DNA of 64,000 bases from Paraglaciecola sp. 20A4 (GCF_011378905.1 NZ_WTPY01000021.1:1-64000), one strand, 5' to 3'; counted from the stretch's first letter, positions 29,062 to 39,977 are shown. Notes: a model not told the origin generated them from the letters alone. A program made the numbers and translations.

Positions 29062-29964
29062 TTAGGTGTCTTGACCGTATCCTAAACTGCGCAATGCACG
29101 TTCATCGTCAGCCCAGCCAGATTTAACCTTAACCCATAGCTCTAAAAAGACCTTAGTATCAAACAAATGTTCCATATCTTTTCGCGCTTCAGCACCAATA
29201 GTCTTCAGGCGTTGCCCCCCCTTGCCTATCACCATACTTTTTTGGCTATCGCGCTCCACTAAAATTAAGCCATTGATGCGATACACACCGTTATCTGCCA
29301 ACATAAATTGTTCGATTTCAACAGTCACGGAATATGGCAACTCATCACCGGTAAAGCGCATTAATTTTTCGCGAATAATTTCGGCAGCCATAAAACGGCT
29401 AGAACGATCGGTAATATAATCTTCTGGAAAGTAGAACTCACTCTCTGGTAAGACTTCATTCACCATATCCCGTAATTGGGTAACGTTTTTGCCATTTTTT
29501 GCAGAGATAGGCATTATTTTATTAAATGCATGTTGCTCACCTAGCCACTTTAAATGGGGCAACAAGATTTCTTTATCTTTCACATTGTCTGACTTGTTCA
29601 CAATCAACCAGCAGTCAACGTTACTCTGCTTGATTTTCGTTAACACCATTTGGTCGTCATCGGTCCAACGGGTACCTTCAACGACAAATAAAACCAAGCC
29701 AACATCAGCAATCGAGCTAGAAGCAGCGCGATTCATGAAACGGTTAATAGCGCGTTTTTCTTCAATGTGTAAACCTGGGGTATCAACGTATACTGCTTGA
29801 CGATTTTCGTGGGTGTCGATACCCATAATGCGATGACGAGTGGTTTGCGGTTTACGCGAGGTGATACTCACTTTTTGCCCAAGTAGCGCATTGAGTAGGG
29901 TGGATTTCCCTACATTAGGACGGCCAACGATGGCAATCATTCCACAATAAGTGATATCAGACAT
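29062..29964 (-). CDS. era: GTPase Era
   Basis: Ras-like GTPase with a C-terminal KH domain that binds the 3' end of 16S rRNA during 30S assembly. Motifs: [12 protein letters not shown] (G1), DTPGLH (G3), NKSDN (G4) and the KH-domain [11 protein letters not shown]. It is 300 aa. The start overlaps the rnc stop by 8 bases, the usual rnc-era coupling. Confidence 0.97.
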   Translation of the reverse strand: MSDITYCGMIAIVGRPNVGKSTLLNALLGQKVSITSRKPQTTRHRIMGIDTHENRQAVYVDTPGLHIEEKRAINRFMNRAASSSIADVGLVLFVVEGTRWTDDDQMVLTKIKQSNVDCWLIVNKSDNVKDKEILLPHLKWLGEQHAFNKIMPISAKNGKNVTQLRDMVNEVLPESEFYFPEDYITDRSSRFMAAEIIREKLMRFTGDELPYSVTVEIEQFMLADNGVYRINGLILVERDSQKSMVIGKGGQRLKTIGAEARKDMEHLFDTKVFLELWVKVKSGWADDERALRSLGYGQDT

Positions 29965-30640
29965 TTTTTAAATTCTCGAGTGCTTGCTTTGCCGTGAGCT
30001 GTTCAGCTCGGCGTCTACTTTTTCCACGGCCGACAACGGGCTTATTAAGCCCCGCAACTGTACATTGCACAGTAAAGGTCTGATCGTGGGACTTGCCGCT
30101 AATGTCGGTCACTTCATAATCCGGTAAGGGAAGTTGTCGACCTTGTAAATATTCTTGAAGACGCGTTTTATGGTCTTTAGGGGTCTCATCAGGGTTTAAC
30201 GCATTAATACGTTTCGCAAACCACGCTAAAATAAGTGGTTCACAGCCTTGCATACCGACTTCCTGATAAATTGCGCCGATAATAGCTTCAACAGCATCAG
30301 CAAGAATCGAATCCCGTCGATGACCACCACTTTTAAGCTCACCCGGACCGAGTAGCAATAAATCACCTAACGCAAACTCTCTTGCCACTTCAGCAAGGGT
30401 GTCGCCCTTAACCAAACTTGAGCGCATACGCGTTAAATTGCCTTCCGGCTGCTTAGGGAATCGTTCAAAAAGTGCTTTTGCGATAACTAAACCGAGCACA
30501 GCATCCCCTAAAAATTCGAGACGCTCATTATGGTTTGAACCCACACTTCTGTGCGTAAGCGCAATCGTTAAGTTTTGCCTATCGGCAAAGGTGTAGCCAA
30601 GTTTGGTATATAAGGGCTTGTAAGGATCAATCAACTGCAT
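29957..30640 (-). CDS. rnc: Ribonuclease III
   Basis: Double-strand-specific endoribonuclease that processes rRNA precursors and regulatory duplexes. The signature [14 protein letters not shown] and the metal-binding [12 protein letters not shown] are intact. The dsRBD lies in the last about 70 residues ([20 protein letters not shown] ... [16 protein letters not shown]). It is 227 aa. It abuts lepB upstream with no gap and overlaps era downstream. Confidence 0.97.
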   Translation of the reverse strand: MQLIDPYKPLYTKLGYTFADRQNLTIALTHRSVGSNHNERLEFLGDAVLGLVIAKALFERFPKQPEGNLTRMRSSLVKGDTLAEVAREFALGDLLLLGPGELKSGGHRRDSILADAVEAIIGAIYQEVGMQGCEPLILAWFAKRINALNPDETPKDHKTRLQEYLQGRQLPLPDYEVTDISGKSHDQTFTVQCTVAGLNKPVVGRGKSRRRAEQLTAKQALENLKNV

Positions 30641-31546
30641 CTAAATAATGCTACCGACTCGATTAAACCGAACATCAGTTGGGATCCAGCCTGGTACCCA
30701 ACTGCTGGGGGCACGATCAAATTCGAAGCTGATCCAAATAGCCACAGCCTTACCGACCAAATTATCGTCAGGTACAAAACCCCAAAAACGACCATCTAAA
30801 CTGTTATCTCGGTTATCGCCCATCATAAAGTACTGACCTTCAGGCACGATCCACTCGTCGGCTTGTGTACCGGGCTGTTGATAGTAATCTTGCGTGCGAT
30901 TTAAATTATTCGGTAAGCGGAAAATGTTATGGGTAACCTCCCCTAGTTTCTCCTGATACTTCTCAAGAGGAACAAAGTTTTGGTACGCTTCGCCGCGGTC
31001 GATAAAGTTAAGTTCTACCGGTTCGATAGCCGGACAGTTTTGACTGGTATCACAAGCAGGCTTAATAAATAATTGCTTGTTACGATATATAACGGTATCA
31101 CCCGGCAGGCCAATAACACGCTTAATATAATCTTGGCTAGGATTTTTAGGGTATTTAAAAACCGCGACATCGCCACGTTCTGGCACACCAGTATCCCAAA
31201 ATTTACTTCTAAAAACGGGGTCTTTTACACCATATGCATACTTTTCAACTAAGATAAAATCTCCAACCAAAAGAGTAGGCATCATTGAGCCTGAAGGAAT
31301 TTGAAAAGGTTCGTATAAGAATGAGCGCAAGACTAAAACGAATGCAATAACGGGAAATATTTGCTGCGCGGTATCCACTAACCATGGCAACGTCTGTTCT
31401 TGTGGGTCACCTGTTACATTGGAGCCATCTTCGGCAACCACTGTTCGCTCTTTTCGTTTTGGAGCAAACATTAGCGAGTCAGCTAACCAAATAAGTCCTG
31501 ACGCAACTGTCAGAACCACTAAGAACAATGAAAAATAGTTTGCCAT
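30641..31546 (-). CDS. lepB: Signal peptidase I LepB
   Basis: Inner-membrane protease that removes Sec and Tat signal peptides. Two N-terminal membrane segments are present. The catalytic Ser is in IPSGSMMPTLLVGDFILV and the general-base Lys in DYIKRVIGLPGD. The box E region GDNRDNSLDGRFWGFVP is intact. It is 301 aa (E. coli 324). Adjacent to lepA without a gap. Confidence 0.97.
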   Translation of the reverse strand: MANYFSLFLVVLTVASGLIWLADSLMFAPKRKERTVVAEDGSNVTGDPQEQTLPWLVDTAQQIFPVIAFVLVLRSFLYEPFQIPSGSMMPTLLVGDFILVEKYAYGVKDPVFRSKFWDTGVPERGDVAVFKYPKNPSQDYIKRVIGLPGDTVIYRNKQLFIKPACDTSQNCPAIEPVELNFIDRGEAYQNFVPLEKYQEKLGEVTHNIFRLPNNLNRTQDYYQQPGTQADEWIVPEGQYFMMGDNRDNSLDGRFWGFVPDDNLVGKAVAIWISFEFDRAPSSWVPGWIPTDVRFNRVGSII

Positions 31547-33343
31547 TTACTTACCTACCTTGAGTAATGCAAGGAACGCTTCTTGAGGAAGCTCAACGTT
31601 ACCGACTGACTTCATGCGCTTCTTACCATCTTTTTGCTTTTGGAGAAGCTTCTTCTTACGACTTACATCACCGCCATAACACTTAGCTATCACGTTTTTA
31701 CGCAATTGCTTAATCGTGCTTCGGGCCACTATTTGGTTACCGATAGCAGCTTGAATAGCGATATCGAACATTTGTCGAGGAATTAACTCACGTAACTTTT
31801 CTACTAACTCTCGACCACGAGATTGTGCGTTGTCTTTGTGGGTAATCATCGCAAGTGCATCCACACGTTCACCGTTGATCAGAATATCGAGTCTAGACAT
31901 TTCTGCTGTTTGGAAGTGTTTGAAATTGTAATCAAGTGATGCAAAACCACGGCTTGTTGATTTCAACCTATCGAAAAAGTCCATAACTACTTCAGCCATA
32001 GGCAATTCATAGGTCACCGCTACTTGCTTACCGTGGTAAGTCATACTTGTCTGTACGCCACGCTTGTCGACACATAAGGTAATAACACTGCCTAGATATT
32101 CTTGTGGCACAAGAATATGCGCTTCTACGATAGGCTCATGAATTTCTTCAATTGCATTTACCGCAGGCAATTTAGATGGATTATCCACATACAAAGTTTC
32201 TCCGTCAGTGGTGATCACTTCGTATACCACGGTGGGTGCGGTGGTAATCAGGTCTAAATCGTATTCGCGCTCTAACCGTTCTTGAATAATTTCCATATGC
32301 AACATGCCTAAGAATCCAATACGGAAACCAAAACCAAGTGCAGAAGAACTTTCTGGTTCATAGAACAACGACGCATCATTTAAACTAAGTTTAGCGAGTG
32401 CATCACGAAAATCTTCGTAGTCATCCGAACTGATAGGGAAAAGCCCCGCGTAAACCTGTGGTTGAACTTTCTTGAAGCCAGGTAAGGCTTTATCCGCTGG
32501 ATTGCGCGCTAGCGTAATAGTATCACCTACTGGCGCGCCGTGAATTTCCTTAATACCCGCAACAATAAAGCCAACTTCACCGGCACGTAAACACCCTGTG
32601 TCTGTTGCTTTGGGAGTGAAAATCCCCACTTTGTCAGCTTGATGAACTACACCCGTCGACATAATTTTAATCTTGTCGTTTTTACGCAGTTCACCTTGAA
32701 CAATACGCACCAACGACACAACACCTTGATAGTTATCAAACCACGAATCAACAATTAGAGCTTTGAGTGGCGCATCGATGTCACCTTCAGGAGGCGGAAT
32801 TTGGCGTACGATGACTTCAAGTACATCTTCGATACCCACACCCGTTTTTGCGGAACAACGCACTGCGTCTAGAGCGTCAATCCCGACTATATCTTCGATT
32901 TCTTCAGCTACACGGTCTGGTTCAGCTTGAGGTAAATCGATTTTATTCAAAATCGGCACCACCTCCATATTTAAATCTATGGCTGTATAGCAGTTTGCTA
33001 AGGTCTGAGCTTCAACGCCTTGGCCTGCATCAACTACCAAAAGTGCGCCTTCGCAAGCAGCTAATGAACGAGATACTTCATAAGAAAAGTCCACATGCCC
33101 AGGCGTATCGATAAAGTTAAGTTGATAGGTCTCACCGTCTTTTGCTTTATAATTGAGCGTCACACTCTGCGCTTTGATAGTAATGCCGCGCTCGCGTTCA
33201 ATATCCATTGAATCGAGAACCTGAGCTGACATTTCTCGTTCTGTTAAACCACCACAGTGTTGGATTAACCGATCTGAAAGTGTCGATTTACCGTGGTCAA
33301 TGTGGGCGATGATAGAGAAGTTACGTATGTGCTTGTGTTGCAT
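31547..33343 (-). CDS. lepA: Elongation factor 4 (LepA)
   Basis: Translational GTPase that affects initiation and ribosome back-translocation. The G1 motif is [15 protein letters not shown], with [16 protein letters not shown] and NKIDLPQA after it. EF-G-like domains follow, then the LepA-specific C-terminal domain with [29 protein letters not shown]. It is 598 aa (E. coli 599). First gene of lepA-lepB-rnc-era, 189 bases downstream of rseC. Confidence 0.98.
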   Translation of the reverse strand: MQHKHIRNFSIIAHIDHGKSTLSDRLIQHCGGLTEREMSAQVLDSMDIERERGITIKAQSVTLNYKAKDGETYQLNFIDTPGHVDFSYEVSRSLAACEGALLVVDAGQGVEAQTLANCYTAIDLNMEVVPILNKIDLPQAEPDRVAEEIEDIVGIDALDAVRCSAKTGVGIEDVLEVIVRQIPPPEGDIDAPLKALIVDSWFDNYQGVVSLVRIVQGELRKNDKIKIMSTGVVHQADKVGIFTPKATDTGCLRAGEVGFIVAGIKEIHGAPVGDTITLARNPADKALPGFKKVQPQVYAGLFPISSDDYEDFRDALAKLSLNDASLFYEPESSSALGFGFRIGFLGMLHMEIIQERLEREYDLDLITTAPTVVYEVITTDGETLYVDNPSKLPAVNAIEEIHEPIVEAHILVPQEYLGSVITLCVDKRGVQTSMTYHGKQVAVTYELPMAEVVMDFFDRLKSTSRGFASLDYNFKHFQTAEMSRLDILINGERVDALAMITHKDNAQSRGRELVEKLRELIPRQMFDIAIQAAIGNQIVARSTIKQLRKNVIAKCYGGDVSRKKKLLQKQKDGKKRMKSVGNVELPQEAFLALLKVGK

Positions 33344-33532
33344 AGACTTTTGAAATGTACCTAGTACGTTTTGCCTGCCCTAAGCGTAATTTTGCAAGCA
33401 GCAGATATGTGCTCAAGGAAATTAGGGGAACAAATAAAATTAATTAGACGCGGATTTTACAATTTTATCAGCCAATTTGCGATAAAGAACTCAGAAGATA
33501 TGCATAATTAATGCACGAAATATGATTTAACC

Positions 33533-34030
33533 CTAGATGTTCGTCACATCAATGCAATCTACCTGAGTTTTCAAGGTAGGTAAAACGGCTAATAAGTGAG
33601 GCTCGAATCGACTTTTACTATGTTGAGCGATATAACGTTTTACACCTAAGAAGCTAGCTATCGCCGCCAAGAGTGAACACAATATAACCCAACCTTCACT
33701 GTGAATTGAAAAATTGGCGAGTAATAAAGAACTTACCACAGCCGCTGTTATCATAGTTAAAAGCGGCAACATATAAACAAGTAGTGAAGCACTCAATAAC
33801 ATGGCTTCAGGAATACCTAGCTTTACGTCCTGACCAATAGATACACTTTCTTGGCAAGGTAACCACAACGCATCTCGTTTATTTGCAAGCGCGCGAGCAA
33901 TGACCCCCGTACCGCAATTATCTTTGGCGTGACAGCTGCCACAAGTAGACTTCACTTGCGTGGCAATTTTAATGTATTGCTGGCCTTGGTTATTTCGAAC
34001 TTCAACAACTGTCCCTACTTCTTCAATCAT
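33533..34030 (-). CDS. rseC: Sigma-E positive regulator RseC
   Basis: 165-aa inner-membrane protein. The N-terminal cytoplasmic part has a four-cysteine motif (CGSCHAKDNCGTG) that could hold a metal or cluster. Two membrane helices follow (MLLSASLLVYMLPLLTMITAAVVSSLLL; WVILCSLLAAIASFLG). E. coli RseC links to the SoxR-reducing system and sigma-E control. It follows rseB by one base. Confidence 0.93.
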   Translation of the reverse strand: MIEEVGTVVEVRNNQGQQYIKIATQVKSTCGSCHAKDNCGTGVIARALANKRDALWLPCQESVSIGQDVKLGIPEAMLLSASLLVYMLPLLTMITAAVVSSLLLANFSIHSEGWVILCSLLAAIASFLGVKRYIAQHSKSRFEPHLLAVLPTLKTQVDCIDVTNI

Positions 34031-34031
34031 A

Positions 34032-35159
34032 CTAAGGTGTTGTCGCTAGGTGAATTGAATTTGCTATATGATTGGCTGTTTCAGGAGGAAGCTTACCCAC
34101 CACGGTGACATTGAGTTTACCCTTATTAAGGGTTAACAAGGTGTCAGACTCATGACGTAAAAGGATATCTTGATTAATACCGTCGTTTTGGCTTTCTCGC
34201 ATATAGATAGACACATCAACTAAACCATCACTTAGCATAACGTACTCAACCGATAAGCCAGTAATGGGCAGACGATGAATATCACGTTTAACTTCAACCA
34301 TACCCACTGGCATGTATGCGATATCCCATATAGCTTTAGTATGCGCTTGAGGCCTTAGTTCTAGCACTTCAGGTAACATCGCAGGTTCAATTTTCTCAAA
34401 AAAATCATCTGGTTGTTCTGTCACATGACACGCGGTCACCTGAATTTGTTCGAGTAACTGTCCATTCAAATCCACAAGGTTCATTTTAAGCATTAAACCT
34501 GTTTCTTGATCAAGCCAAACATTCATACCAAAACGTGATTTGTCTTTGCTAACAACGCGAATTTGTTGCGCCGCTCTACCTGATACGCGGCTGCGCCCTA
34601 CCATGACAAAATCATAACTTGCTTTGATTTCATCAGGCTGTTGAAAAAACTCGCTGGGAAAAGGACCATTAATAACGTTCGATTGCAAACTATAGGGAGG
34701 AACGTTAGGTTCAAAGTAGCTGACTTTATTGCCAATACGTACCACTTCTCTACCCGGCCCGTTAAGCAAGTTAAGCTGTTCCATTTTGACACCCTGCTCA
34801 CTGACGCCATGACGCCATAGGTATGGTTGAGAGTCCACGCCGGGTTTAAGTAATACAAATGAAATACTGTAATTTAAATTGCGGTGCGCATAAGCCATTT
34901 TTTCAAGCCAACCGTGAGCACTGTCGGAAGGAAAAGCTTTAATCTGCTGAGTATATGAATCCGGCGGTGTACTAACAGAAATACTCTCGTGGACATCATT
35001 ATCAGCTTGAGCGTTTATATCAGCTTGAGCGATATCGTCAGATTGCCCAATACTAGAGAAGGATAAAAACGTTAGGCAGACAAGCGAAATCTGCCTAATG
35101 AATTTAGAGGATCTATCTTTGCGGTATGTTTTCAACGTTGCTTGACTGTTCAGTGTCAT
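34032..35159 (-). CDS. rseB: Sigma-E regulatory protein RseB (MucB)
   Basis: Periplasmic protein that binds RseA and senses mislocalised lipoprotein or LPS. It has a signal sequence after a basic n-region (residues about 22-40, RQISLVCLTFLSFSSIGQ). The first MucB/RseB lipoprotein-like domain contains WLEKMAYAHRNLNYSISFVLL, and the smaller C-terminal domain runs from about residue 255 (AIWDIAYMPVGMVEV). It is 375 aa, somewhat longer than E. coli's 318 because of an acidic N-terminal spacer. The start overlaps the rseA end by 47 bases. Confidence 0.92.
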   Translation of the reverse strand: MTLNSQATLKTYRKDRSSKFIRQISLVCLTFLSFSSIGQSDDIAQADINAQADNDVHESISVSTPPDSYTQQIKAFPSDSAHGWLEKMAYAHRNLNYSISFVLLKPGVDSQPYLWRHGVSEQGVKMEQLNLLNGPGREVVRIGNKVSYFEPNVPPYSLQSNVINGPFPSEFFQQPDEIKASYDFVMVGRSRVSGRAAQQIRVVSKDKSRFGMNVWLDQETGLMLKMNLVDLNGQLLEQIQVTACHVTEQPDDFFEKIEPAMLPEVLELRPQAHTKAIWDIAYMPVGMVEVKRDIHRLPITGLSVEYVMLSDGLVDVSIYMRESQNDGINQDILLRHESDTLLTLNKGKLNVTVVGKLPPETANHIANSIHLATTP

Positions 35160-35709
35160 ATAACTCTACTTCAGATTCATCCGGTGCGGCTTTAAAACGT
35201 AATTGCTGCTTATGGTCGTTTAAATAGGCGTTAATGACTCTACGTTGTTCAGATGCATCAGCTCTTGGTAGTGTACGCGTTTGCTCTAAGCTAACGGGTG
35301 ATAACCCACCTTGTATACCTAATAACGCTGGAGCTGAATTAAACGGTTGCTCAACTTCAGGTTGATTAAATTGCTGCACACCAATGATCATCGCCACCGC
35401 TACTGAAGCCGCAACAGCCATTTGCCCACCTTGCTTGGCAAAGGGTACCACAGAACTAATCAATGGTAGATCGCGCCATGATTTTTTCGGAGCGAGAATC
35501 GCTGGTTCAGACACTAATGCCGCAGCTACGTTTGCAGCAATATCGAAGTTAATTTGCGCTGCCATCTCTTTGCGAAGCCCATCACGGATCAGGTGATAAC
35601 TTTGCCATTTGTCAGCCAGTTCAGCATCACTCTTTATTGCATCTAATAGCTGTTCATCGTGTAGTTCACCATCAACTAGAGCAGATAAATTTTCAATCTT
35701 TTGCGTCAT
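35113..35709 (-). CDS. rseA: Anti-sigma-E factor RseA
   Basis: Bitopic anti-sigma factor. The cytoplasmic RseA_N domain that binds sigma-E spans residues 1-80 (ENLSALVDGELHDEQLLDAI and DKWQSYHLIRDGLRKEM). A transmembrane helix lies near 98-116 (MAVAASVAVAMIIGVQQF), followed by a periplasmic RseB-binding tail. It is 198 aa. Directly downstream of rpoE, it completes the rpoE-rseA-rseB-rseC operon. Confidence 0.94.
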   Translation of the reverse strand: MTQKIENLSALVDGELHDEQLLDAIKSDAELADKWQSYHLIRDGLRKEMAAQINFDIAANVAAALVSEPAILAPKKSWRDLPLISSVVPFAKQGGQMAVAASVAVAMIIGVQQFNQPEVEQPFNSAPALLGIQGGLSPVSLEQTRTLPRADASEQRRVINAYLNDHKQQLRFKAAPDESEVELYDTEQSSNVENIPQR

Positions 35710-35835
35710 ATAACAAGCTTCCTGAATATACGCTTAAATAAACTGTCACTTGAAATAAAAATCTATCTCAAATTACTGTGGTAACTGCAACGTCATCGTT
35801 AAAATTTTGACGATGCGTTACCGCTATAGCCTTTG

Positions 35836-36414
35836 CTAGCGTTGCAACAAAGGCTGAATGACCTTATCCAATGCTTCTCGAGCTCTGAATATACGTGAAC
35901 GAACAGTCCCAACTGGACAATCCATCACGTTGGCAATTTCTTCGTAACTTAACCCTTCTAACTCTCGTAGGCTAATTGCCATACGTAAATCTTCGGGTAA
36001 CTTATCCATCGTATCAAACAGTAATTTTTCCATTTGAACCGACATTAAATTCTTTTCTGGCGAATTATTTTCTTTCAGGGCATCACTGCCATCATAAAAA
36101 TCCGCATCTTCTGCATCTACGTCGCTCGCTGGGGGCTTTCTGCCTTGCGAGACTAAATAGTTTTTAGCGCTATTTACGGCTATACGATATAACCATGTGT
36201 AAAAAGCACTATCGCCCCTAAAATTAGGTAATGCACGGTAAGCTTTAATAAATGCTTCTTGTGCTACGTCAGCAACGTCACCGGAATTCTTCACATATCG
36301 TGATACTAAATAAGCCACTTTGTGTTGGTACTTAACGACCAACAAACCAAATGCGTCTTTATCTCCGCGTTGCACTTTTTCAACAATTTGCTGATCTGTT
36401 AACTGCTCGCTCAT
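35836..36414 (-). CDS. rpoE: Envelope-stress sigma factor RpoE (sigma-E)
   Basis: Group IV (ECF) sigma factor. Region 2 contains AYLVSRYVKNSGDVADVAQEAF and FYTWLYRIAVNSAKNYLVSQ. Region 4 contains SYEEIANVMDCPVGTVRSRIFRAREAL. The ATG at 36414 (MSEQLTDQQIVEKVQRGD) is used because AGGAG lies 11 bases upstream and the alternative TTG is almost on top of it. The resulting 192 aa matches the 191 of E. coli. Divergent from nadB, with a probable autoregulated promoter at 36467-36493. Confidence 0.97.
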   Translation of the reverse strand: MSEQLTDQQIVEKVQRGDKDAFGLLVVKYQHKVAYLVSRYVKNSGDVADVAQEAFIKAYRALPNFRGDSAFYTWLYRIAVNSAKNYLVSQGRKPPASDVDAEDADFYDGSDALKENNSPEKNLMSVQMEKLLFDTMDKLPEDLRMAISLRELEGLSYEEIANVMDCPVGTVRSRIFRAREALDKVIQPLLQR

Positions 36415-36466
36415 TCGAGCCAATACTCCTGATACAAATACTATTCTGGCTCATGCAAGCACTATA

Positions 36467-36493
36467 ATTGACCATGCCATTTGCAATAAGTTC
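36467..36493 (-). promoter_or_regulatory. Sigma-E type promoter of rpoE
   Basis: On the minus strand GAACTT, a 15-base spacer, then GTCAAT, against the sigma-E consensus GGAACTT - N15-16 - GTCnAA. It is about 55-80 bases upstream of the rpoE ATG, as expected for the autoregulated rpoE promoter known in E. coli. Confidence 0.7.
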
Positions 36494-36640
36494 GTTTTGT
36501 AAGAATTTTTTTCAAAATAAATTCGAAATATTTCCCTAAATACCGCTAAGCGGTGCATCTTGCCATTAATATCATTGTATTTCTTACAACATTAATTAGT
36601 ATTGCTGCACTCTATTAGCATTATTGGTGTAGTTTACCCT

Positions 36641-38245
36641 ATGCACTCCACTGTTGAACATCGTTGTGACGTACTAATTATAGGCAGCGGCGCTGCGGGC
36701 CTTAGCCTAGCGTTGAAACTTGCCGAGCATTGCCAGATTATCGTATTAAGTAAAAGTAGTTTAGCCGAAGGATCAACCCGTTACGCGCAAGGTGGTATAG
36801 CGGCCGTTTTTGATGAAGACGACTCGATTGAATCCCACGTTAAAGATACGCTTATGGCTGGCGCAGGTTTATGTGATGAGCAAGTTGTACACTTTACTGC
36901 TTCTCGCGCTAAAGCTTGCATGCAATGGCTGATAGACTTCGGCATGCCGTTCGATCAAATGGCCGATAGTGCTGGCGGTGAGCAGCGCTATCACTTAACC
37001 AGAGAAGGTGGCCACAGTCACAGGCGCATATTGCACGCTGCCGATGCGACGGGTGAAGCCGTTCAGGTAACACTTATTGAAGCCGTAAAGCAACACCCAA
37101 ATATTCACATTTTTGAGCGTTATAACGCAGTCGATCTAATTAAAAGTAAAGCGTCACCTAATCAATTGCTAGGCGCTTATGTGTGGAATCGTAAACAAGA
37201 ACATGTCGAGGTTATACGCAGTAAATTTACGGCTTTAGCGACTGGCGGTGCGAGTAAAGTCTATCAGTACACATCAAATCCCGATGTATCCAGTGGCGAT
37301 GGTATCGCAATGGCGTGGCGCGCAGGTTGCAGCGTGGCAAATATGGAATTTAATCAATTTCATCCAACGTGTTTGTTTCACCCTGAAGCGCGTAATTTCC
37401 TTATAAGTGAGGCGCTGCGAGGCGAAGGCGCATTTTTATGCCATGCCGATGGCACCCCTTTTATGCAAAAGTTTGATGAACGTGGTGATTTGGCCCCCAG
37501 AGATATTGTTGCTCGGGCCATCGACTTCGAGATGAAACGCCTTGGCGCCGACTGTATGTATTTAGACATCAGCCACAAACCTGCTGACTTCATTAAAAAG
37601 CATTTTCCTAATATCTATCGTAAATGTCGTGCTTTGGGTATAGACATTACACGTCAACCAATTCCAGTTGTGCCCGCAGCGCATTATAGCTGTGGTGGTG
37701 TAGTCACTGATTTTAACGCAAAAACCGATCTAAACAATTTATACGCGTTGGGCGAGGTTGCTTACACCGGCCTACATGGTGCAAACCGCATGGCCAGCAA
37801 CTCGCTGCTTGAATGCATTGTATTTGCTCATTCGGCAGCTGAAAATATTATTCAACGTCTTGCTGAAAAAGACTCGAGTGAAGAAATTCAGCCTTGGGAT
37901 GAATCTCAAGTCGGAGATTCAGATGAAGAAGTAATTATCCAACATAATTGGCATGAGTTACGCCTTTTCATGTGGGATTATGTCGGGATTGTGCGCACCA
38001 ACAAACGTTTGGCTCGGGCTCAACACCGTATTGAATTATTAAAGCAAGAAGTTGATGAGTATTACTCGTATTTTAAAGTCAGTAACAATCTTTTGGAACT
38101 GCGAAACTTGTTAACCGTAGCAGAACTGATCGTTAAGTGCGCCCAGCAACGTAAAGAGAGTCGAGGCCTGCATTATAATCTAGATTATCCCGACTTGGTT
38201 GAGAACCCGACTCCATCCGTTATTGCTGGGAAAATCACTAAATAG
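36641..38245 (+). CDS. nadB: L-aspartate oxidase NadB
   Basis: FAD enzyme that oxidises aspartate to iminoaspartate, the first step of de novo NAD synthesis. Landmarks: the FAD-binding [16 protein letters not shown] near the N-terminus, [38 protein letters not shown], and [19 protein letters not shown]. The start at 36641 ([17 protein letters not shown]) is chosen to match family N-termini; a TTG 13 codons upstream adds non-homologous sequence. It is 534 aa (E. coli 540). Divergent from rpoE as in E. coli. NadE, the last enzyme of the pathway, is at 42124-42954. Confidence 0.97.
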   Translation: MHSTVEHRCDVLIIGSGAAGLSLALKLAEHCQIIVLSKSSLAEGSTRYAQGGIAAVFDEDDSIESHVKDTLMAGAGLCDEQVVHFTASRAKACMQWLIDFGMPFDQMADSAGGEQRYHLTREGGHSHRRILHAADATGEAVQVTLIEAVKQHPNIHIFERYNAVDLIKSKASPNQLLGAYVWNRKQEHVEVIRSKFTALATGGASKVYQYTSNPDVSSGDGIAMAWRAGCSVANMEFNQFHPTCLFHPEARNFLISEALRGEGAFLCHADGTPFMQKFDERGDLAPRDIVARAIDFEMKRLGADCMYLDISHKPADFIKKHFPNIYRKCRALGIDITRQPIPVVPAAHYSCGGVVTDFNAKTDLNNLYALGEVAYTGLHGANRMASNSLLECIVFAHSAAENIIQRLAEKDSSEEIQPWDESQVGDSDEEVIIQHNWHELRLFMWDYVGIVRTNKRLARAQHRIELLKQEVDEYYSYFKVSNNLLELRNLLTVAELIVKCAQQRKESRGLHYNLDYPDLVENPTPSVIAGKITK

Positions 38246-39203
38246 CTTTCAACTCCCCATTTAGGTGGGGGGTGTCACCTTTTTCGCTATCAACAGAAAA
38301 ATTAACTGCTTCTTCATCTGCCCTTCTCTCTTCAAGCGCCAAGTTTTCACTCAGTGATGCAGAAAAACGCACGCTATTTGGTAGTAATATCGGTTTAATA
38401 AACTGTACGTGCGTCCTGAAGCCTTTGGTAAATAGCTCAGGTGTCAGTTGCTCAAGTGCAGAAATACAACGGGATTTTGTCCACATACCATGGGCGATAG
38501 CCTGCTTAAAACCAAATAATTGCGCACTTAATTTGGATAAATGAATTGGATTATAGTCCCCAGAGGTCCGAGCATACCGACGTCCTAAATCCGTGCCTAA
38601 TTCCCAAGTTTGCTTTATGTCACGCACTCGTTGCCCTAATGAATCATTTTGTAAACTGAACCCCATCTGCACTTGATCATGCGTAGTACTTCTCTTTTTT
38701 ATTTCACTGCTGTTGTCTTGAGTATACGAATACGCAGCGCTACGATATAAATTCGTACTCGCAGATGACCAACACAGCTCACCATTGACCTTTATATCGG
38801 TAACGATTGAAAACACTATCCCTTTAGAGTGAGACTTTATATCCCTAAAATAACAACTAAAAACACAGGCATCAGTGGCATATAGGGGTCTATATTGCGT
38901 AATTTCATTAGCTATATGTACGATTCCTAATAGAGCAAAAGGAAATTGTTTTTGCAGCATTAGCATTAGGTGTAATGGAAAACTCATTACATGCAAGTAA
39001 CAGGGGTGTAAGGCTTGCCCTTGCCAGTTTGTTACTTGATGAAACTGATTAAATTTTTTTTCTTCAACGCGGGGCGCAGCGTATCGTAATATTGTTGTAG
39101 GAAGGGCGCCAATGTTAGCCTCAAGAAGTCCCCGACCATCGCGTTTGAACGCAGCTTGTAATAATAAACGTCCTGAGCTTGGCAACTTGGTCAATAACGT
39201 CAT
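38238..39203 (-). CDS. MaoC-type hot-dog dehydratase, probable enoyl-CoA hydratase
   Basis: 321-aa soluble protein. The C-terminal half has the MaoC/hydratase-2 signature [26 protein letters not shown], with the catalytic Asp and His both present. The N-terminal half contains [33 protein letters not shown] and looks like a second, degenerate hot-dog domain. It is a likely (R)-specific enoyl-CoA hydratase acting in fatty-acid or polyhydroxyalkanoate metabolism, but the substrate is unknown. The ATG at 39203 ([10 protein letters not shown]) has AGG upstream. Its 3' end overlaps the nadB stop by 8 bases on the opposite strand. Confidence 0.82.
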   Translation of the reverse strand: MTLLTKLPSSGRLLLQAAFKRDGRGLLEANIGALPTTILRYAAPRVEEKKFNQFHQVTNWQGQALHPCYLHVMSFPLHLMLMLQKQFPFALLGIVHIANEITQYRPLYATDACVFSCYFRDIKSHSKGIVFSIVTDIKVNGELCWSSASTNLYRSAAYSYTQDNSSEIKKRSTTHDQVQMGFSLQNDSLGQRVRDIKQTWELGTDLGRRYARTSGDYNPIHLSKLSAQLFGFKQAIAHGMWTKSRCISALEQLTPELFTKGFRTHVQFIKPILLPNSVRFSASLSENLALEERRADEEAVNFSVDSEKGDTPHLNGELKAI

Positions 39204-39283
39204 AAAAATCGACCTATGTGCCAATTTAGCACCATAAGCAACGTGTGCTTTATGACTGGATATTTATAATTTTGCATTCGTTT

Positions 39284-39739
39284 CTAATTTTTATTGCGTT
39301 GCTGGCTGGCCAAAATACAACGGCACAAGCGACGATAATCTTGTTCGCTGACTCGATCTCGAAATACCCAGCACCAACGTGCCGATGAATCAGCCTTATA
39401 CTGATGGCTCTGCAAGAAAGGGATAAGCTGGATCAATAACAAGCCACTAAGCATTTTGGATTGTTCACCGATCGACCAATTAGCGTCAAGCCGCTGATCA
39501 AGATAATTCCATTCACCTAAATAGCTAACCTGCACAATCATGTCTTTACTTTCTCGCTCGCGCCATAGCTTGAGAAAATAAATAGTTATTAACAGGATCG
39601 TAATACCTTGAAAAAATTTTTGATAGGCAAAAACGTTTGGTTGCCAAACGAACACACTGGCAACCAAGACACCATATGCAACGCAGAACAATTTGCTCTG
39701 TAATCGCGAAGGGCTTATTTCAATTCTATACTTTGACAC
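39284..39739 (-). CDS. YgfX/CptA-like membrane protein
   Basis: 151-aa protein with two adjacent membrane helices (residues about 16-56) and a cytoplasmic domain ending in WCWVFRDRVSEQDYRRLCRCIL, which resembles the conserved end of YgfX. Its GTG start lies inside the end of sdhE, and the sdhE-ygfX pairing is conserved in gammaproteobacteria. E. coli YgfX has been described both as an SdhE partner and as a toxin affecting cytoskeletal proteins; which applies here is unknown. Sequence similarity is weak overall, so the call rests partly on context. Confidence 0.72.
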   Translation of the reverse strand: MSKYRIEISPSRLQSKLFCVAYGVLVASVFVWQPNVFAYQKFFQGITILLITIYFLKLWRERESKDMIVQVSYLGEWNYLDQRLDANWSIGEQSKMLSGLLLIQLIPFLQSHQYKADSSARWCWVFRDRVSEQDYRRLCRCILASQQRNKN

Positions 39740-39977
39740 GACTAAGAATGTGATCGATCAAGCGCTTATAATCAGCATTATCGCAGGGCTGATGCCCCAT
39801 TAACCAGGCGTATAAGTCTGGATCATCAGAGGTTAGCAGACTCTCAAAAATAACTTTATCTGCTTCAGTTAAGTCATTAAAACCTTCGTCAACGAATGGC
39901 ATAAAGATAACATCTAATTCTAACATTCCGCGCCGACAAGCCCATTTCAAGCGCGCATATCTTTGTTTGGTAAACAT
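39726..39977 (-). CDS. sdhE: FAD assembly factor SdhE
   Basis: 83-aa five-helix protein that promotes covalent flavinylation of succinate dehydrogenase and fumarate reductase. The defining RGxxE motif is visible in CRRGMLELDVIFMPF, with DDPDLYAWLMGH later. AGGA precedes the ATG. It is coupled to the ygfX-like gene and divergent from ygfZ, the standard arrangement. Confidence 0.94.
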   Translation of the reverse strand: MFTKQRYARLKWACRRGMLELDVIFMPFVDEGFNDLTEADKVIFESLLTSDDPDLYAWLMGHQPCDNADYKRLIDHILSRVKV

